Shown here one piece after another: positions 8,309 through 16,363 of a stretch of 37,615 nucleotides of DNA. Where the stretch lies: the NCBI GenBank assembly GCA_034433795.1, contig DAOUAE010000088.1, forward strand, positions 1 through 37,615, written 5' to 3'. How positions within the stretch are numbered: position 1 is the first letter of the stretch; the number at the start of each line of letters is the position of its first letter. A program made the position numbers and the translations under genes. This DNA comes from DAOUAE01 sp034433795. Its GTDB lineage: Bacteria > Chloroflexota > UBA6077 > FW602-bin22 > DAOUAE01. A model generated the notes under the pieces. That model was not told the DNA's origin and made no database searches. It saw nothing but the letters and a program-made list of their open reading frames with translations.

Positions 8309-9631
8309 TCAGGGCAGACGCACCGCCACCGTTGTCACCCGAGCGGTGGCGAGGTCAAGCCGCCGGATGGCGTGGTTATTTGTGTCGGCGATGTAGAGCG
8401 CCCCGGCCGCCGCACTCAGCCCACCGGGCTCGAAGAAACGCGCCGCCAGCCCGGTGCCATCATCCCGCCCGGGCTCACCGCTCCCGGCCACCGTCATCAC
8501 CATCCGGGTTCGGGGAGATAGCCGTTTGATCTTGTGGTTGTAGGTGTCGGCCACATAGAGGAGATCATGAACGGCGGTCACCCCCAGCGGGTGCTGGAGA
8601 CGCGCCGCCTCGCCAACGCCATCCACATCGCCGAAGTCGAAGAGGCCGGTGCCGACGATCGTCCGGACCTGGCCGCTCGCCAGATCGACCTCCCGGATAG
8701 CGCTGCTCTCGCTATCGGCCACGTAGAGTCGGTCGCCGGCGACCGCCAGACCGCTCGGCTGGGCGAACCAGGCCTCGGTCCGGTGGCCATCGCGCAGGCC
8801 CTCACCGCCGGTGCCGGCCCAGGCGGTGAGGGTGAGACCGTCCGGCTCCAGGCGCCAGAGCTGGTGCAGCCCGGCCATGGCGATGTAGAGCGCCCCCTGA
8901 TGCCAGGCCAGGTCCCACGGGGAACTCAGCGGCGTCTGGCGGGCCGGCCCGCCAGCACTCCAGCGGAGCGCCTGTTCGCCCGTTCCGGCCACGGTGGTGA
9001 CGATCCCGCTGGCCAGGTCGAGGCGTCGGATAAGATGGTTCTCGGTGTCGGCGATGAAGAGGCCACCCTCGCCCAGCGCTAGGCCTTCGGGCGACTGGAA
9101 GCGACAGGTGGCGGCCGGGCCGTCCAGCCAGCCCGGCTCGCCCTGGCCCACGATCTGGAGCACCTGGCCGTCCAGCCGGGCGATGATGATCCGGTGGTGG
9201 CCGGTGTCGGCGATGTAGAGCCGGTCGGCAGCCGCGTCGGCCAGGACCTTCCCCGGAAAGGCCATCAGCCCGCCCAGGCGCTCCTCCTGGGCCTGTTGCC
9301 AGGGCAGCGGTTCGGGCCGGAGGAGCCCCCGCGCGCTGAACTCGCGGACCATCTCGGCCAGCAGGCGGTCCAGGACCGGCTGGGGAATCTCGCCCTCGTG
9401 CCGGCCGATGACCCGCCCCTCCGGATCGATGAAGATCAGCGTCGGCCAGGCCCGGACGGCGTAGGCTCGCCAGAGGCGAAACGTGGGATCGTTGACCACC
9501 GGATGGCTGATCCGCAGCCGGCGCAGCGCCAGCCGCAGACCGGGTCCCTGCCGCTCAGTGGGGAATTTAGCCGAGTGAACACCGATCACCACCAGCTCCC
9601 GGGCGTAGTGCCGCTCGAGCGCCCGCAGCAC
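8309..9631 (-). CDS. NHL-repeat protein with thioredoxin-like domain (NHLRC2-like), C-terminal part of a frameshifted gene
   Basis: Intact reading frame for most of an NHLRC2-type protein. The first ~90 residues are the rest of a thioredoxin fold (ALERHYARELVVIGVHS, then the cis-Pro region RAWPTLIFIDPEG). They are followed by a five-bladed NHL propeller with repeated signatures YIADTGHHRI, FIADTENHLIRRLD, YVADSESSAIREVD, YVADTYNHKIKRL and YIADTNNHAIRRLD. The nominal GTG start at 9631 is a Val codon inside the fold. The true N-terminus lies in another frame at 9632-9791. Read alone, this ORF lacks the CxxC redox site. Function is probably thiol redox or protein-interaction related; the substrate is unknown. 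It is the last gene of the run that begins at hpt. Confidence 0.8.
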   Translation of the reverse strand: MLRALERHYARELVVIGVHSAKFPTERQGPGLRLALRRLRISHPVVNDPTFRLWRAYAVRAWPTLIFIDPEGRVIGRHEGEIPQPVLDRLLAEMVREFSARGLLRPEPLPWQQAQEERLGGLMAFPGKVLADAAADRLYIADTGHHRIIIARLDGQVLQIVGQGEPGWLDGPAATCRFQSPEGLALGEGGLFIADTENHLIRRLDLASGIVTTVAGTGEQALRWSAGGPARQTPLSSPWDLAWHQGALYIAMAGLHQLWRLEPDGLTLTAWAGTGGEGLRDGHRTEAWFAQPSGLAVAGDRLYVADSESSAIREVDLASGQVRTIVGTGLFDFGDVDGVGEAARLQHPLGVTAVHDLLYVADTYNHKIKRLSPRTRMVMTVAGSGEPGRDDGTGLAARFFEPGGLSAAAGALYIADTNNHAIRRLDLATARVTTVAVRLP

Positions 9632-9791
9632 GGCGAGCAGGTGATGGCAGTTGATTCAGCTGTAAGGTCCAGAAATCCAGGATGACCAGTTTGCCGCGCA
9701 GATCCTTCAGGGTCAGCGGCCGGTCGGTGTTGAACCACTCCAGGCCCGGTGGAAAGTCCGGCGCCCGCACCGTGCCACGGTAGCGCTCCAT
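9632..9791 (-). pseudogene. N-terminal segment of the NHL/thioredoxin protein, out of frame, TGA at the CxxC
   Basis: ATG at 9791, with GAGGTGA just upstream, opens a frame giving MERYRGTVRAPDFPPG, then LRGKLVILDFWT. This is the expected start of an NHLRC2-like thioredoxin domain. After WT the frame is lost. Skipping one T (9665) restores the downstream frame as Y-S-[TGA]-I-N-C-H-H-L-L, which is where the family has Y-x-C-I-N-C. So one base is in excess and the codon for the first active-site Cys (9656-9658) is TGA rather than TGC/TGT; the second Cys codon is intact. The simplest readings are a sequencing or assembly error or a decayed gene. A UxxC selenoprotein is possible but would still need the frame change explained. 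Confidence 0.7.
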
Positions 9792-9855
9792 CTCTCACCT
9801 CGTCGCGCGATTCGCCAGCGCAACCAGATCGTTCCGGCAACTTTCCTGCCGCCGG

Positions 9856-11040
9856 TCAGCGGACCGCGTAGCGGTGGACAACCTCCTCCTGCACTGTGAT
9901 CCCCAGGCCCGGTCCCTGGGGCACCGGGAGCGTGCCATCGGGCTGAAGCCGGAACGGCTCGGCCAGAAGATCGTCGCGCAGGGGGTTGGGGTTGCGGTCG
10001 AACTCCAGCATCGGCTCGTTGAAGGGGGCCTGGGGGCTGGCGGTGTAAGGAGCCGGCGGTAGGGCCGCGACAAAATGCAGGGCCGCGGCCAGGGCGACAC
10101 CCGAGCCCCAGACGTGGGGAACGACCTGGACGCCGAAAGCGCTGGCCAGGGCGGCGATCTTCAGCCCCTCCGAGAGGCCACCGGCACAGCCGAGGTCGGG
10201 CTGAGCAATGTCCACGCAGCGCCGGACCAGCAGCTCACGGAAGCCGTAGCGCGTGTACTCGCATTCCCCGCCGGCCACCGCCAGGTCCAGCGCCCGGGCG
10301 ACCTCCTGATAGCCGATCAGGTCCTCGGGGACAACCGGCTCCTCGAACCAGTAGACGCCGTGCGCCTCCAGCCCACGGCCGACCGTAATGGCGGTGTGGG
10401 CGACGTAGGCGTGATTGGCGTCGACCATCAGCGGGCAGCCGGCGCCCGCCGCCTCATCCAGCGCCCGGCGGGCGGTCGCCACCCGGGCCAGATCCTCCGC
10501 CGGCCGGAGCAGGCCGATCTTGATCTTGACCGCCCGGAAGCCGGCCGCGACATAGCCCTGCACCTCGTCGGCCAGCGCCGCCGGATCGGTCCAGCGGGTC
10601 CGGTCGCCCCGGTAGTAGCCGCCCGTGGCGTAGGCCAGCACGCGGTCGCGATGGGCCCCGCCCAGGAGCAGGTGGACCGGCACCCCGAGGGCCTGGCCGG
10701 CCAGGTCCCAGCAGGCGATGTCGACGGCGCTGATGGCCTCCATGGCCGCCGACTGCCGCCCCCAATCACGGGTGTAGGCGTAGAGCCGCTCCCAGAGAAC
10801 GCCCGTCCGGCGCGGGTCCTGACCCAGCACCAGCGGCGCCAGCACCCGCTCGACCATCGCCGCCACCGGCTCCGGCGGCCCCCACTGGCCACCCTCGCCC
10901 CAGCCCACCAGCCCGTCATCGGTCTGCAGGCGGACCAGACAACTGCTCCGCTCGGGAAAGGCCATCTGCGAGGAGTAAAACGTCTGCCCGGCGGCCAGCG
11001 GGCAGCGCAGAACGTAGGCTCGGATATCGACGATCTTCAC
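9856..11040 (-). CDS. Mandelate racemase-subgroup enolase superfamily enzyme
   Basis: Metal-dependent enzyme that abstracts a proton alpha to a carboxylate; likely a sugar-acid dehydratase, racemase or lactone cycloisomerase. It is 394 aa with a GTG start. The two catalytic bases of the MR subgroup are present: Lys174 in VKIKIG (K-x-K) and His309 in VVPHVWGSG. Metal ligands are Asp207 (MVDANH), Glu233 (WFEEP) and Glu259 (AGGECE), with Asp282 in QPDLGCAGGLSEG. The PHVWG-S/T-G form resembles galactarolactone cycloisomerase-like proteins; this is a hint, not a proof of substrate. The GTG start overlaps the stop of the upstream glycosyltransferase by 4 nt and has GAGGAAAG upstream, so it is coupled to the glycosyltransferase cluster. 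Confidence 0.88.
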   Translation of the reverse strand: MKIVDIRAYVLRCPLAAGQTFYSSQMAFPERSSCLVRLQTDDGLVGWGEGGQWGPPEPVAAMVERVLAPLVLGQDPRRTGVLWERLYAYTRDWGRQSAAMEAISAVDIACWDLAGQALGVPVHLLLGGAHRDRVLAYATGGYYRGDRTRWTDPAALADEVQGYVAAGFRAVKIKIGLLRPAEDLARVATARRALDEAAGAGCPLMVDANHAYVAHTAITVGRGLEAHGVYWFEEPVVPEDLIGYQEVARALDLAVAGGECEYTRYGFRELLVRRCVDIAQPDLGCAGGLSEGLKIAALASAFGVQVVPHVWGSGVALAAALHFVAALPPAPYTASPQAPFNEPMLEFDRNPNPLRDDLLAEPFRLQPDGTLPVPQGPGLGITVQEEVVHRYAVR

Positions 11041-12122
11041 CTTTCCTCACCTCCCGGCTCCGAAACAGGTCCCGGAGCCCCCAGGATCCGCGCGACCGCC
11101 TGCAGGAGCAGCTGGTCCACCGGCTGGGCGGCCAGCGCCTGCCAGCGGGCCCGCTGCCGGGCGACGACGGCCTGGCGCAGGTCGCGATCGTCCAGGAGCG
11201 CCGCCACCACCGTGGCCACCAGCGCCGGCTCTTTACGACGAAGGAGGATCCCGGCTCCCCCCAGTGTCTCGGGCACCGCCCCGGCGGCGTAGGCCACCAC
11301 CGGCAGGTCACAGTACATCGCCTCGATGAGCGGCAGCCCCACCCCCTCGTGCTCGCTCAGACAGACGAAAACCGTGCTGGTCCGGTAGTAGGCGGCCAGG
11401 CGCTCCACCGGGACATGCCCTGGGAACTCGACCGCGCGCACTCCCCAGCGGGCCACAAGCTCCTGCAGCCAGTCAGCGTAGGCGGGAGCCACGGCCGGCG
11501 TTCCCACCAGGACCAGCCGGGCCGCCGGGTCCACCCGGCGCTGGAACTCGGCGAAGGCGGCCAGCACGTCGTGCTGGCACTTGTTCGGCACCAGCCGGCC
11601 GACAAAGAGCCAGACCGTCGGGCCGGTCTCCCCCAGGCCCGTCCGCCCCGGCGGCCCCAGACGCCGCAGGGCGAGCGGCAGCGGAACGACCGCGGTCGGC
11701 AACCCCCATGTTCGGAGTTCCCGAGCGCTGTACTCGGAGGGGGCCAGCCCCAGGACGGCCCGTCGGGCCAGGAGGGCGAGCTCCGCCCGCCCCCGCAGCG
11801 CCTGCCCGGCCAGAATATCGTTGACACCGATAAAGTACCAGGCAGGGGTGACGTTGTGATAATACAGGACCAGCCGGTGCGGCAGCGCCAGCACCGCCTC
11901 GGTCAGCGGCGAGCCGATGCCGTAGTGATAGATCAGGAGATCAGGCGGAGGGTGTAGACGGCCGCGAAAGGGCCGGGCCCGGTCCCGCCAGACCGGCGCG
12001 ATGGCCACAGCATAGAGGTCGGAGTGAAACCCGGCTCGCCGGAAGATCGCCTGGAAGGCCAGGCAGGCCTCGCTCATGGCATCGCCGGGGGCCAGATTCA
12101 GGATCACCTGGTCAATCCGCAC
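11037..12122 (-). CDS. Glycosyltransferase family 4 protein (GT-B fold)
   Basis: 361 aa cytoplasmic or membrane-peripheral glycosyltransferase. The N-terminal half has YHYGIGSPLTEAV and YYHNVTP. The C-terminal GT1/GT4 domain has FVGRLVPNKCQHDVLAAF (173-190) and the nucleotide-sugar-binding EHEGVGLPLIEAM (257-269), containing the E-x7-E pair. VVAYAAGAVPETLGGAG follows. Probably adds a sugar to a polysaccharide or glycolipid made by the cluster. It overlaps the small upstream gene by about 11 nt and the downstream enolase-superfamily gene by 4 nt. Donor and acceptor are unknown. Confidence 0.92.
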   Translation of the reverse strand: MRIDQVILNLAPGDAMSEACLAFQAIFRRAGFHSDLYAVAIAPVWRDRARPFRGRLHPPPDLLIYHYGIGSPLTEAVLALPHRLVLYYHNVTPAWYFIGVNDILAGQALRGRAELALLARRAVLGLAPSEYSARELRTWGLPTAVVPLPLALRRLGPPGRTGLGETGPTVWLFVGRLVPNKCQHDVLAAFAEFQRRVDPAARLVLVGTPAVAPAYADWLQELVARWGVRAVEFPGHVPVERLAAYYRTSTVFVCLSEHEGVGLPLIEAMYCDLPVVAYAAGAVPETLGGAGILLRRKEPALVATVVAALLDDRDLRQAVVARQRARWQALAAQPVDQLLLQAVARILGAPGPVSEPGGEER

Positions 12123-12525
12123 GCTCGCGCTCCAGCAGCGCCCGCAGGACCATCACCACCGCCCGGTTGAAGGCTGCCTGACGGGCCAGGACCGCGTCGC
12201 AGTACAGGCGAGCCTCGGCACGGAGGAAGCGGCGGACGAGCCGGCTGACCGCCCCCAGCAGCGGCCAGCGCGGGCGCGGGTCGACCGCGGCACTCAGCCG
12301 GTCCGCCAGGCGCTCGGCCAGAGCCAGCACCTCGGGGGGATCGGTCGCGCGCTCCAGCCCTCCCAGCAGCACGCCCAGCGGCGGGAGCCCCCACTCGGGC
12401 CGGCCGGCCGGCGGCTGGGCGGCCAGTCTCGCCGCCACCAGGGCCCGCAGCCGGGCGGTCAGAGCCGGATCGCCGGCGTCAACGGCCTCGAGCCAGTCGT
12501 TCGTAGACCGCACGGACTCGCTCAT
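12112..12525 (-). CDS. Small hypothetical protein between two glycosyltransferases
   Basis: Unrecognised protein of 137 aa. ATG at 12525 is used because upstream in-frame sequence is a shadow of the preceding gene. Even so, the first 47 nt overlap the end of that glycosyltransferase, and no good Shine-Dalgarno is seen, so the start is uncertain; a GTG at 12513 is an alternative. The sequence is predicted helical and Ala/Leu/Arg-rich, with no membrane segment or signal peptide. A PP-x-GRPEWGLPPLG turn (about 36-50) precedes two helices, the last containing ARQAAFNRAVVMVLRALLE. That ending resembles short helical leaders (Q-x-x-FN-x-x-V) that I associate with glycosyltransferase operons; this is weak evidence. 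A scaffold or adaptor role for the cluster is speculative. Confidence 0.6.
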   Translation of the reverse strand: MSESVRSTNDWLEAVDAGDPALTARLRALVAARLAAQPPAGRPEWGLPPLGVLLGGLERATDPPEVLALAERLADRLSAAVDPRPRWPLLGAVSRLVRRFLRAEARLYCDAVLARQAAFNRAVVMVLRALLERERAD

Positions 12526-13741
12526 AGACGTGGTCCCAGGTGTGATGGGCCAGGACCCTGGCCCGGCCGGCCGCGCCCAGGGCGCGGGCCAGGACCGGAT
12601 CCTCCAGCAGCCGGCGCAGCGCGGCGGCCAGCCCGCCGACGTCGCCAAAGCGCACCAGCAGCCCGGTCTGGCCGTCGGCCACCACGTCGGGGATGCCCCC
12701 GGCCCGGGCTCCGATGACCGGCTTCTCCAGCAGCCAGGCCTCCAGAAAGACGATGCCGAACGAATCGGTCCGCGAGGGCAGGGCCAGGACGGTGGTCGCC
12801 GCCAGCAGATCCCACTTCTGCTCTTCGGGGATAAAGCCCAGGCAGTGGCAGCGCCGGCGCTCGGCCGGGCTCAAACGCGCCAGATAGGCATCGACATGGG
12901 CCAGACGCGGTCCGGCCAGGACCAGGGCCACCTCCCGCCCCTCGGCCCACAGCCGACGCATGGCCTCGATGAGATGAATGGCGCCTTTATCATAAGCGGC
13001 GGTCCCCAGAAAAGTCACGATCGGCCCCTCGAGGCCGGTCGCCGCCCGAAAGCGGGCCGCATCGGCCCGGGCAGCCGGCGCCGGGTCGACGCCCGGCCCG
13101 GCCAGGACGATCCGCTCCGGTGTCACTCCCCGCTCGACGAGAAAGGTCCGCTCGCCCTCGGTCTGGGCCAGGACGGCGTCACAGGCCCGGAGAAGCGCTA
13201 ACTGGTGGCGCATGGTGTAGTAACGCCGGACGGTGGCTCGCTCCGGCTCGCCCAGGTGGGTCAGAGGGTAGTAGACGAACGGCACCCCCAAGCGTCGGGC
13301 CGCCCGGAGCGCGCTCCAGCCCAGCCCCTCGAAGCAGATATTCATCGCCGCGATGAGATCCACTTCCTGGACGGCGCGGAGCGCCCGGTGGAACTCCGGC
13401 AACCGGGGGGCCTGTCGGCTGAGGGCGACAAGCAGCCGCTCCGGCACCACCGGCAGCCGGGCCAGTTCGACCAGCAGCCGGCGGACGATGGGATAGGCCA
13501 GCGGCCCTCCGGGCAGATGACGCACGGGAAAGCGCCGGATCCGGACGCCATTGTGCTCATCGACCGGCCCGGGCACCCGCCGGCGGCGCCGGTCCCAGAA
13601 GAGTTCCAGGTCCCAGGCGTCGGTTGTCCAGACGGCCACCTGATGGCCATCGCGCACCAGGCGCTCGGAGATAGCCTGCAGGTGGCGCTCGGAGCCGCCG
13701 GTGTACGGCCAGTAGCGCTGGACGACGTGAAGCACCCGCAT
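12479..13741 (-). CDS. Glycosyltransferase family 4 protein
   Basis: 420 aa GT-B glycosyltransferase. The N-terminus has the acceptor-domain signature VVQRYWPYTGGSERH (6-20) with the GG-x-E loop. The donor domain has FLGTAAYDKGAIHLIEAM (244-261) and SRTDSFGIVFLEAW (323-336), the latter giving the conserved D-S-F-G-x-x-x-x-E. ARAGGIPDVVADGQTGLLV follows as in the family. Its start is one base after the GT2 stop (TAG-G-ATG), so translation is coupled. Likely part of extracellular polysaccharide or glycolipid synthesis; sugar specificity unknown. Confidence 0.94.
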   Translation of the reverse strand: MRVLHVVQRYWPYTGGSERHLQAISERLVRDGHQVAVWTTDAWDLELFWDRRRRRVPGPVDEHNGVRIRRFPVRHLPGGPLAYPIVRRLLVELARLPVVPERLLVALSRQAPRLPEFHRALRAVQEVDLIAAMNICFEGLGWSALRAARRLGVPFVYYPLTHLGEPERATVRRYYTMRHQLALLRACDAVLAQTEGERTFLVERGVTPERIVLAGPGVDPAPAARADAARFRAATGLEGPIVTFLGTAAYDKGAIHLIEAMRRLWAEGREVALVLAGPRLAHVDAYLARLSPAERRRCHCLGFIPEEQKWDLLAATTVLALPSRTDSFGIVFLEAWLLEKPVIGARAGGIPDVVADGQTGLLVRFGDVGGLAAALRRLLEDPVLARALGAAGRARVLAHHTWDHVYERVRAVYERLARGR

Positions 13742-13742
13742 C

Positions 13743-14969
13743 CTACATCTGCCCCGGCTCCTTGCGCTCGGCCAGCCGGGCCTCCAGCGCCGTCAGTCGG
13801 GCCTCGAGGGCGTCCTGGCGCCGGATCAACCAGGCGAGCGCCGCCGCCGGATCCCAGGTCTGGCGGTTCCGTGGCCCCAGGGCCAGCCGGGCCCGGTAGC
13901 GCACCAGGAGCGGGCGGATCGTCTGCCACCAGAGCGCCCGCCACCATCCTCTGACCGGCGGCTCCTCGCCGAAGGCGGCCAGGTCGTGATCGTGGAACGG
14001 CGTCAGCCGCAGGACCTCAGCCTGAAGCCGGGCGAAGATCGCCGCCACCGCTCGTTGAGCGGTCAGGTCGGGCAGAGCGCGAAAGCCGCCGGTCGCCTCG
14101 CCCACACCGCCATCGGCGGCCGGCGCCAGAGCCAGCCACTGGGCCGCCACGTAAGCAGTATAGAGGGCGCGGTGGACCGCTGGCCGGCGGTCCTTCTGCA
14201 GCCAGACCCGCTCCTCGGCGAAGAACTCCCGACAGAGGCGCTCGGGCGGGCAATGCTTCAGGAGAAAGCGCAGACGCCCCCGGTGATAGTAGCTGATGGC
14301 CGTCTCTGGGGGCAGAGAGCGCGACTCGTGATGGACGGCGCGAGCGGCTGGCCAGTAGAGCACGCGGAACCCGGCCAGCCGGGCCCGGTGACAGAGATCG
14401 ACATCCTCGTAGTAGGCGGGGAAAAAGCCGGTGTCCAAGAGACCAACGGTCTTCAGCACTCGCCGGCTGATGGCCATGGCCGCCCCGGTGACAAACGGCA
14501 CCTCGGCCACCTGGTCGAAGCAGCCATCGTCGGGCTGCCCCTGGCCGAGATGCCGGGTCCAGCCCTGGGGCCACTCCAGGTCGCCCCCGGCGTGCTGGAG
14601 AGTCCGGCCGTCCGGGTAGAGCAGTTTACAGCCGACGATTCCCACTCCCGGTTCAGCGAAGGCGCGGGTTAATGCTGCCAGCCAGTCGGGGGCGACCTCG
14701 ACATCCTGATTGAGCAGCACCAGCCACTCGCCCTCCGCCTGGCGGAGCCCGGCATTGACGGCGCCGGCGAAGCCCAGGTTTCGGGTGTGCTGGATCAGGC
14801 GGGCTGAGGGCCAGAGAGCGCGCACGACCTCGACCGACCCGTCGGTCGAGGCGTTGTCCACCACGATGAGGTCGCACGCCCGGTCCACCGCCCGGCGCAG
14901 GGCCTGAAGGCACCCTTCCAACCAGGGCCGACCGTTCCAGCAGGGGATAATGAGGCTCACCGTCGCCAT
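13743..14969 (-). CDS. Glycosyltransferase family 2 protein (rhamnosyltransferase-like)
   Basis: 408 aa inverting GT-A glycosyltransferase. Motifs: VSLIIPCWNG (4-13), IVVDNASTDGS (35-45), NLGFAGAVNAGL (64-75), the metal-binding LLNQDVEV (85-92), FVTGAAMAISR and YYEDVDLCHRARLAGF. These are typical of the rhamnosyltransferase-like GT2 proteins of cell-surface polysaccharide clusters. The C-terminal ~150 residues are an extra helical domain that ends in a short coiled coil (LIRRQDALEARLTALEARLA). The first 13 nt overlap the end of the upstream GT4 gene. Specificity is not readable from sequence. Confidence 0.94.
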   Translation of the reverse strand: MATVSLIIPCWNGRPWLEGCLQALRRAVDRACDLIVVDNASTDGSVEVVRALWPSARLIQHTRNLGFAGAVNAGLRQAEGEWLVLLNQDVEVAPDWLAALTRAFAEPGVGIVGCKLLYPDGRTLQHAGGDLEWPQGWTRHLGQGQPDDGCFDQVAEVPFVTGAAMAISRRVLKTVGLLDTGFFPAYYEDVDLCHRARLAGFRVLYWPAARAVHHESRSLPPETAISYYHRGRLRFLLKHCPPERLCREFFAEERVWLQKDRRPAVHRALYTAYVAAQWLALAPAADGGVGEATGGFRALPDLTAQRAVAAIFARLQAEVLRLTPFHDHDLAAFGEEPPVRGWWRALWWQTIRPLLVRYRARLALGPRNRQTWDPAAALAWLIRRQDALEARLTALEARLAERKEPGQM

Positions 14970-16363
14970 CGTCGCCGCCAGGACTCCAGGTGGAAAAGCA
15001 CCCGCATCACCCGGCCATTACGCAGGGCGGTGTTCTCGGCCCGAAGACGGTCGTTCTCCTCCTGCAGGCGCTCCAGCCGCTCCCGCAGGTGTACCAGAGT
15101 CGCCGTGGTGGCTAGATCTGGATCCGGCGAAGAGGCCTCTGACAGGAGCGCTGCCCGGTCGGGCGCCAGGGCCGGCGCCCGACAGAAACGAACCAGCGGT
15201 CCGGCGACGCGCTCCCAGGTATGGCGGGCGGCCACCTCCTGAAACCGCGGGCGGAGCCGCTCCCGCAGGTCGGGCTGGTCGAGAAGGCCGTTCAGGGCCC
15301 GAGCCACCGCGTCGACGTCGCCCGGCGGGACAGCGATTCCCAGCCCCTCCTGGGCGATCTCGGCGCTCAGAACATCGCCGGCCGTCACCACCATCGGCAG
15401 ACCCGCCCAGAGATAGTCCAGGAGCCGCACCCGGTAGGCGTAGTGGGCCTCAAGGGTCGCCGGATGGAGCGAAACCCCAACATCGGCCTCACCCAACAGC
15501 CGCGCCCGTTCGGCGTAGGGCACCCATTCGATGAAAAAGACGTGCCGGTCCAGAAGCCCGAGATCGCGGGCCAGAGTCCGCACCGCCCCGACGACAGCCA
15601 TCGGCGAGACCCGTGGATTGGGATGGCGTGTTCCGAGGAAGACCACCCGCAGGGTCGGGTGACGGGCGACCACCTGGGGCACCGCCCGGACCAGCGTCAA
15701 CGGGTCGAGCCAGTCCCAGAGGCCACCGCCCCAGAGCACAACCCTGTCCGTGGGAGCGATGCCCGGCTGCCGGCCCTTGAGCCCACCACCCCTGGGTGGA
15801 GGCGTGGCTGGCAGCCCCATCGGCACCACATCGATGAGCCGGCGGAGCGTCGGGTCGTGACCGTAGGTCCAGCGGTTCACCCGTCCCGCCAGGAGGAGCA
15901 TCCCCAGCCAGAGGTCACGCTGACGTTCGCTGGCGCAGAGGAAAAAGTCGCCAGCCTGGAAGAGCGAAAGCCAGCGCTGGCGCCACTCCGCCACCGGCGG
16001 GATCAGACGCGGATCCTGGCGCGCACGCTCCAGGTCCTCCAGAATCGTCGGGTCGTAGAGGTCAATAGCCAGAGGGAGCCGCAGCGCGGCCAGGGCCGGC
16101 AGGTCGTCCAGGAGCGGCGCCGGCGCCACCAGCGCCCGGGCCGGCTGGATGAGCGGCCACAGCGTCTCCGGTCGCGATGGGTCGTAACAGACAAGGTCCG
16201 GGCCATCGTCCGGCGGGCGCGACCCCACCGGGGCCGCCACCCGCACCGGGCAGTGCCGGGCCACCACCCGGGCCAGCTCCCAGTAGCGGATCCCCGGCCC
16301 GGCCATGCTCGGCCCGATGCGGTCGTGACTGACAAAAACAACGGGCCGCGCACTGTCTGCCAT
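14957..16363 (-). CDS. Glycosyltransferase (GT4-like) with C-terminal coiled coil
   Basis: 468 aa GT-B type glycosyltransferase. VFVSHDRIGPSMAGPGIRYW (9-28) is the N-terminal loop of this subfamily. WGGGLWDWLDPLTLVRA and VVFLGTRHPNP mark the donor domain, and ADVGVSLHPATLEAHYAYR followed by RLLDYLWAGLPMVVT replaces the usual E-x7-E. After about residue 405 there is a coiled coil (LRERLERLQEENDRLRAENTAL) and a basic C-terminal tail, which may mediate oligomerisation or membrane contact. The start codon directly follows the SDR stop, and the end overlaps GT2 by 13 nt. Confidence 0.9.
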   Translation of the reverse strand: MADSARPVVFVSHDRIGPSMAGPGIRYWELARVVARHCPVRVAAPVGSRPPDDGPDLVCYDPSRPETLWPLIQPARALVAPAPLLDDLPALAALRLPLAIDLYDPTILEDLERARQDPRLIPPVAEWRQRWLSLFQAGDFFLCASERQRDLWLGMLLLAGRVNRWTYGHDPTLRRLIDVVPMGLPATPPPRGGGLKGRQPGIAPTDRVVLWGGGLWDWLDPLTLVRAVPQVVARHPTLRVVFLGTRHPNPRVSPMAVVGAVRTLARDLGLLDRHVFFIEWVPYAERARLLGEADVGVSLHPATLEAHYAYRVRLLDYLWAGLPMVVTAGDVLSAEIAQEGLGIAVPPGDVDAVARALNGLLDQPDLRERLRPRFQEVAARHTWERVAGPLVRFCRAPALAPDRAALLSEASSPDPDLATTATLVHLRERLERLQEENDRLRAENTALRNGRVMRVLFHLESWRRRWRR

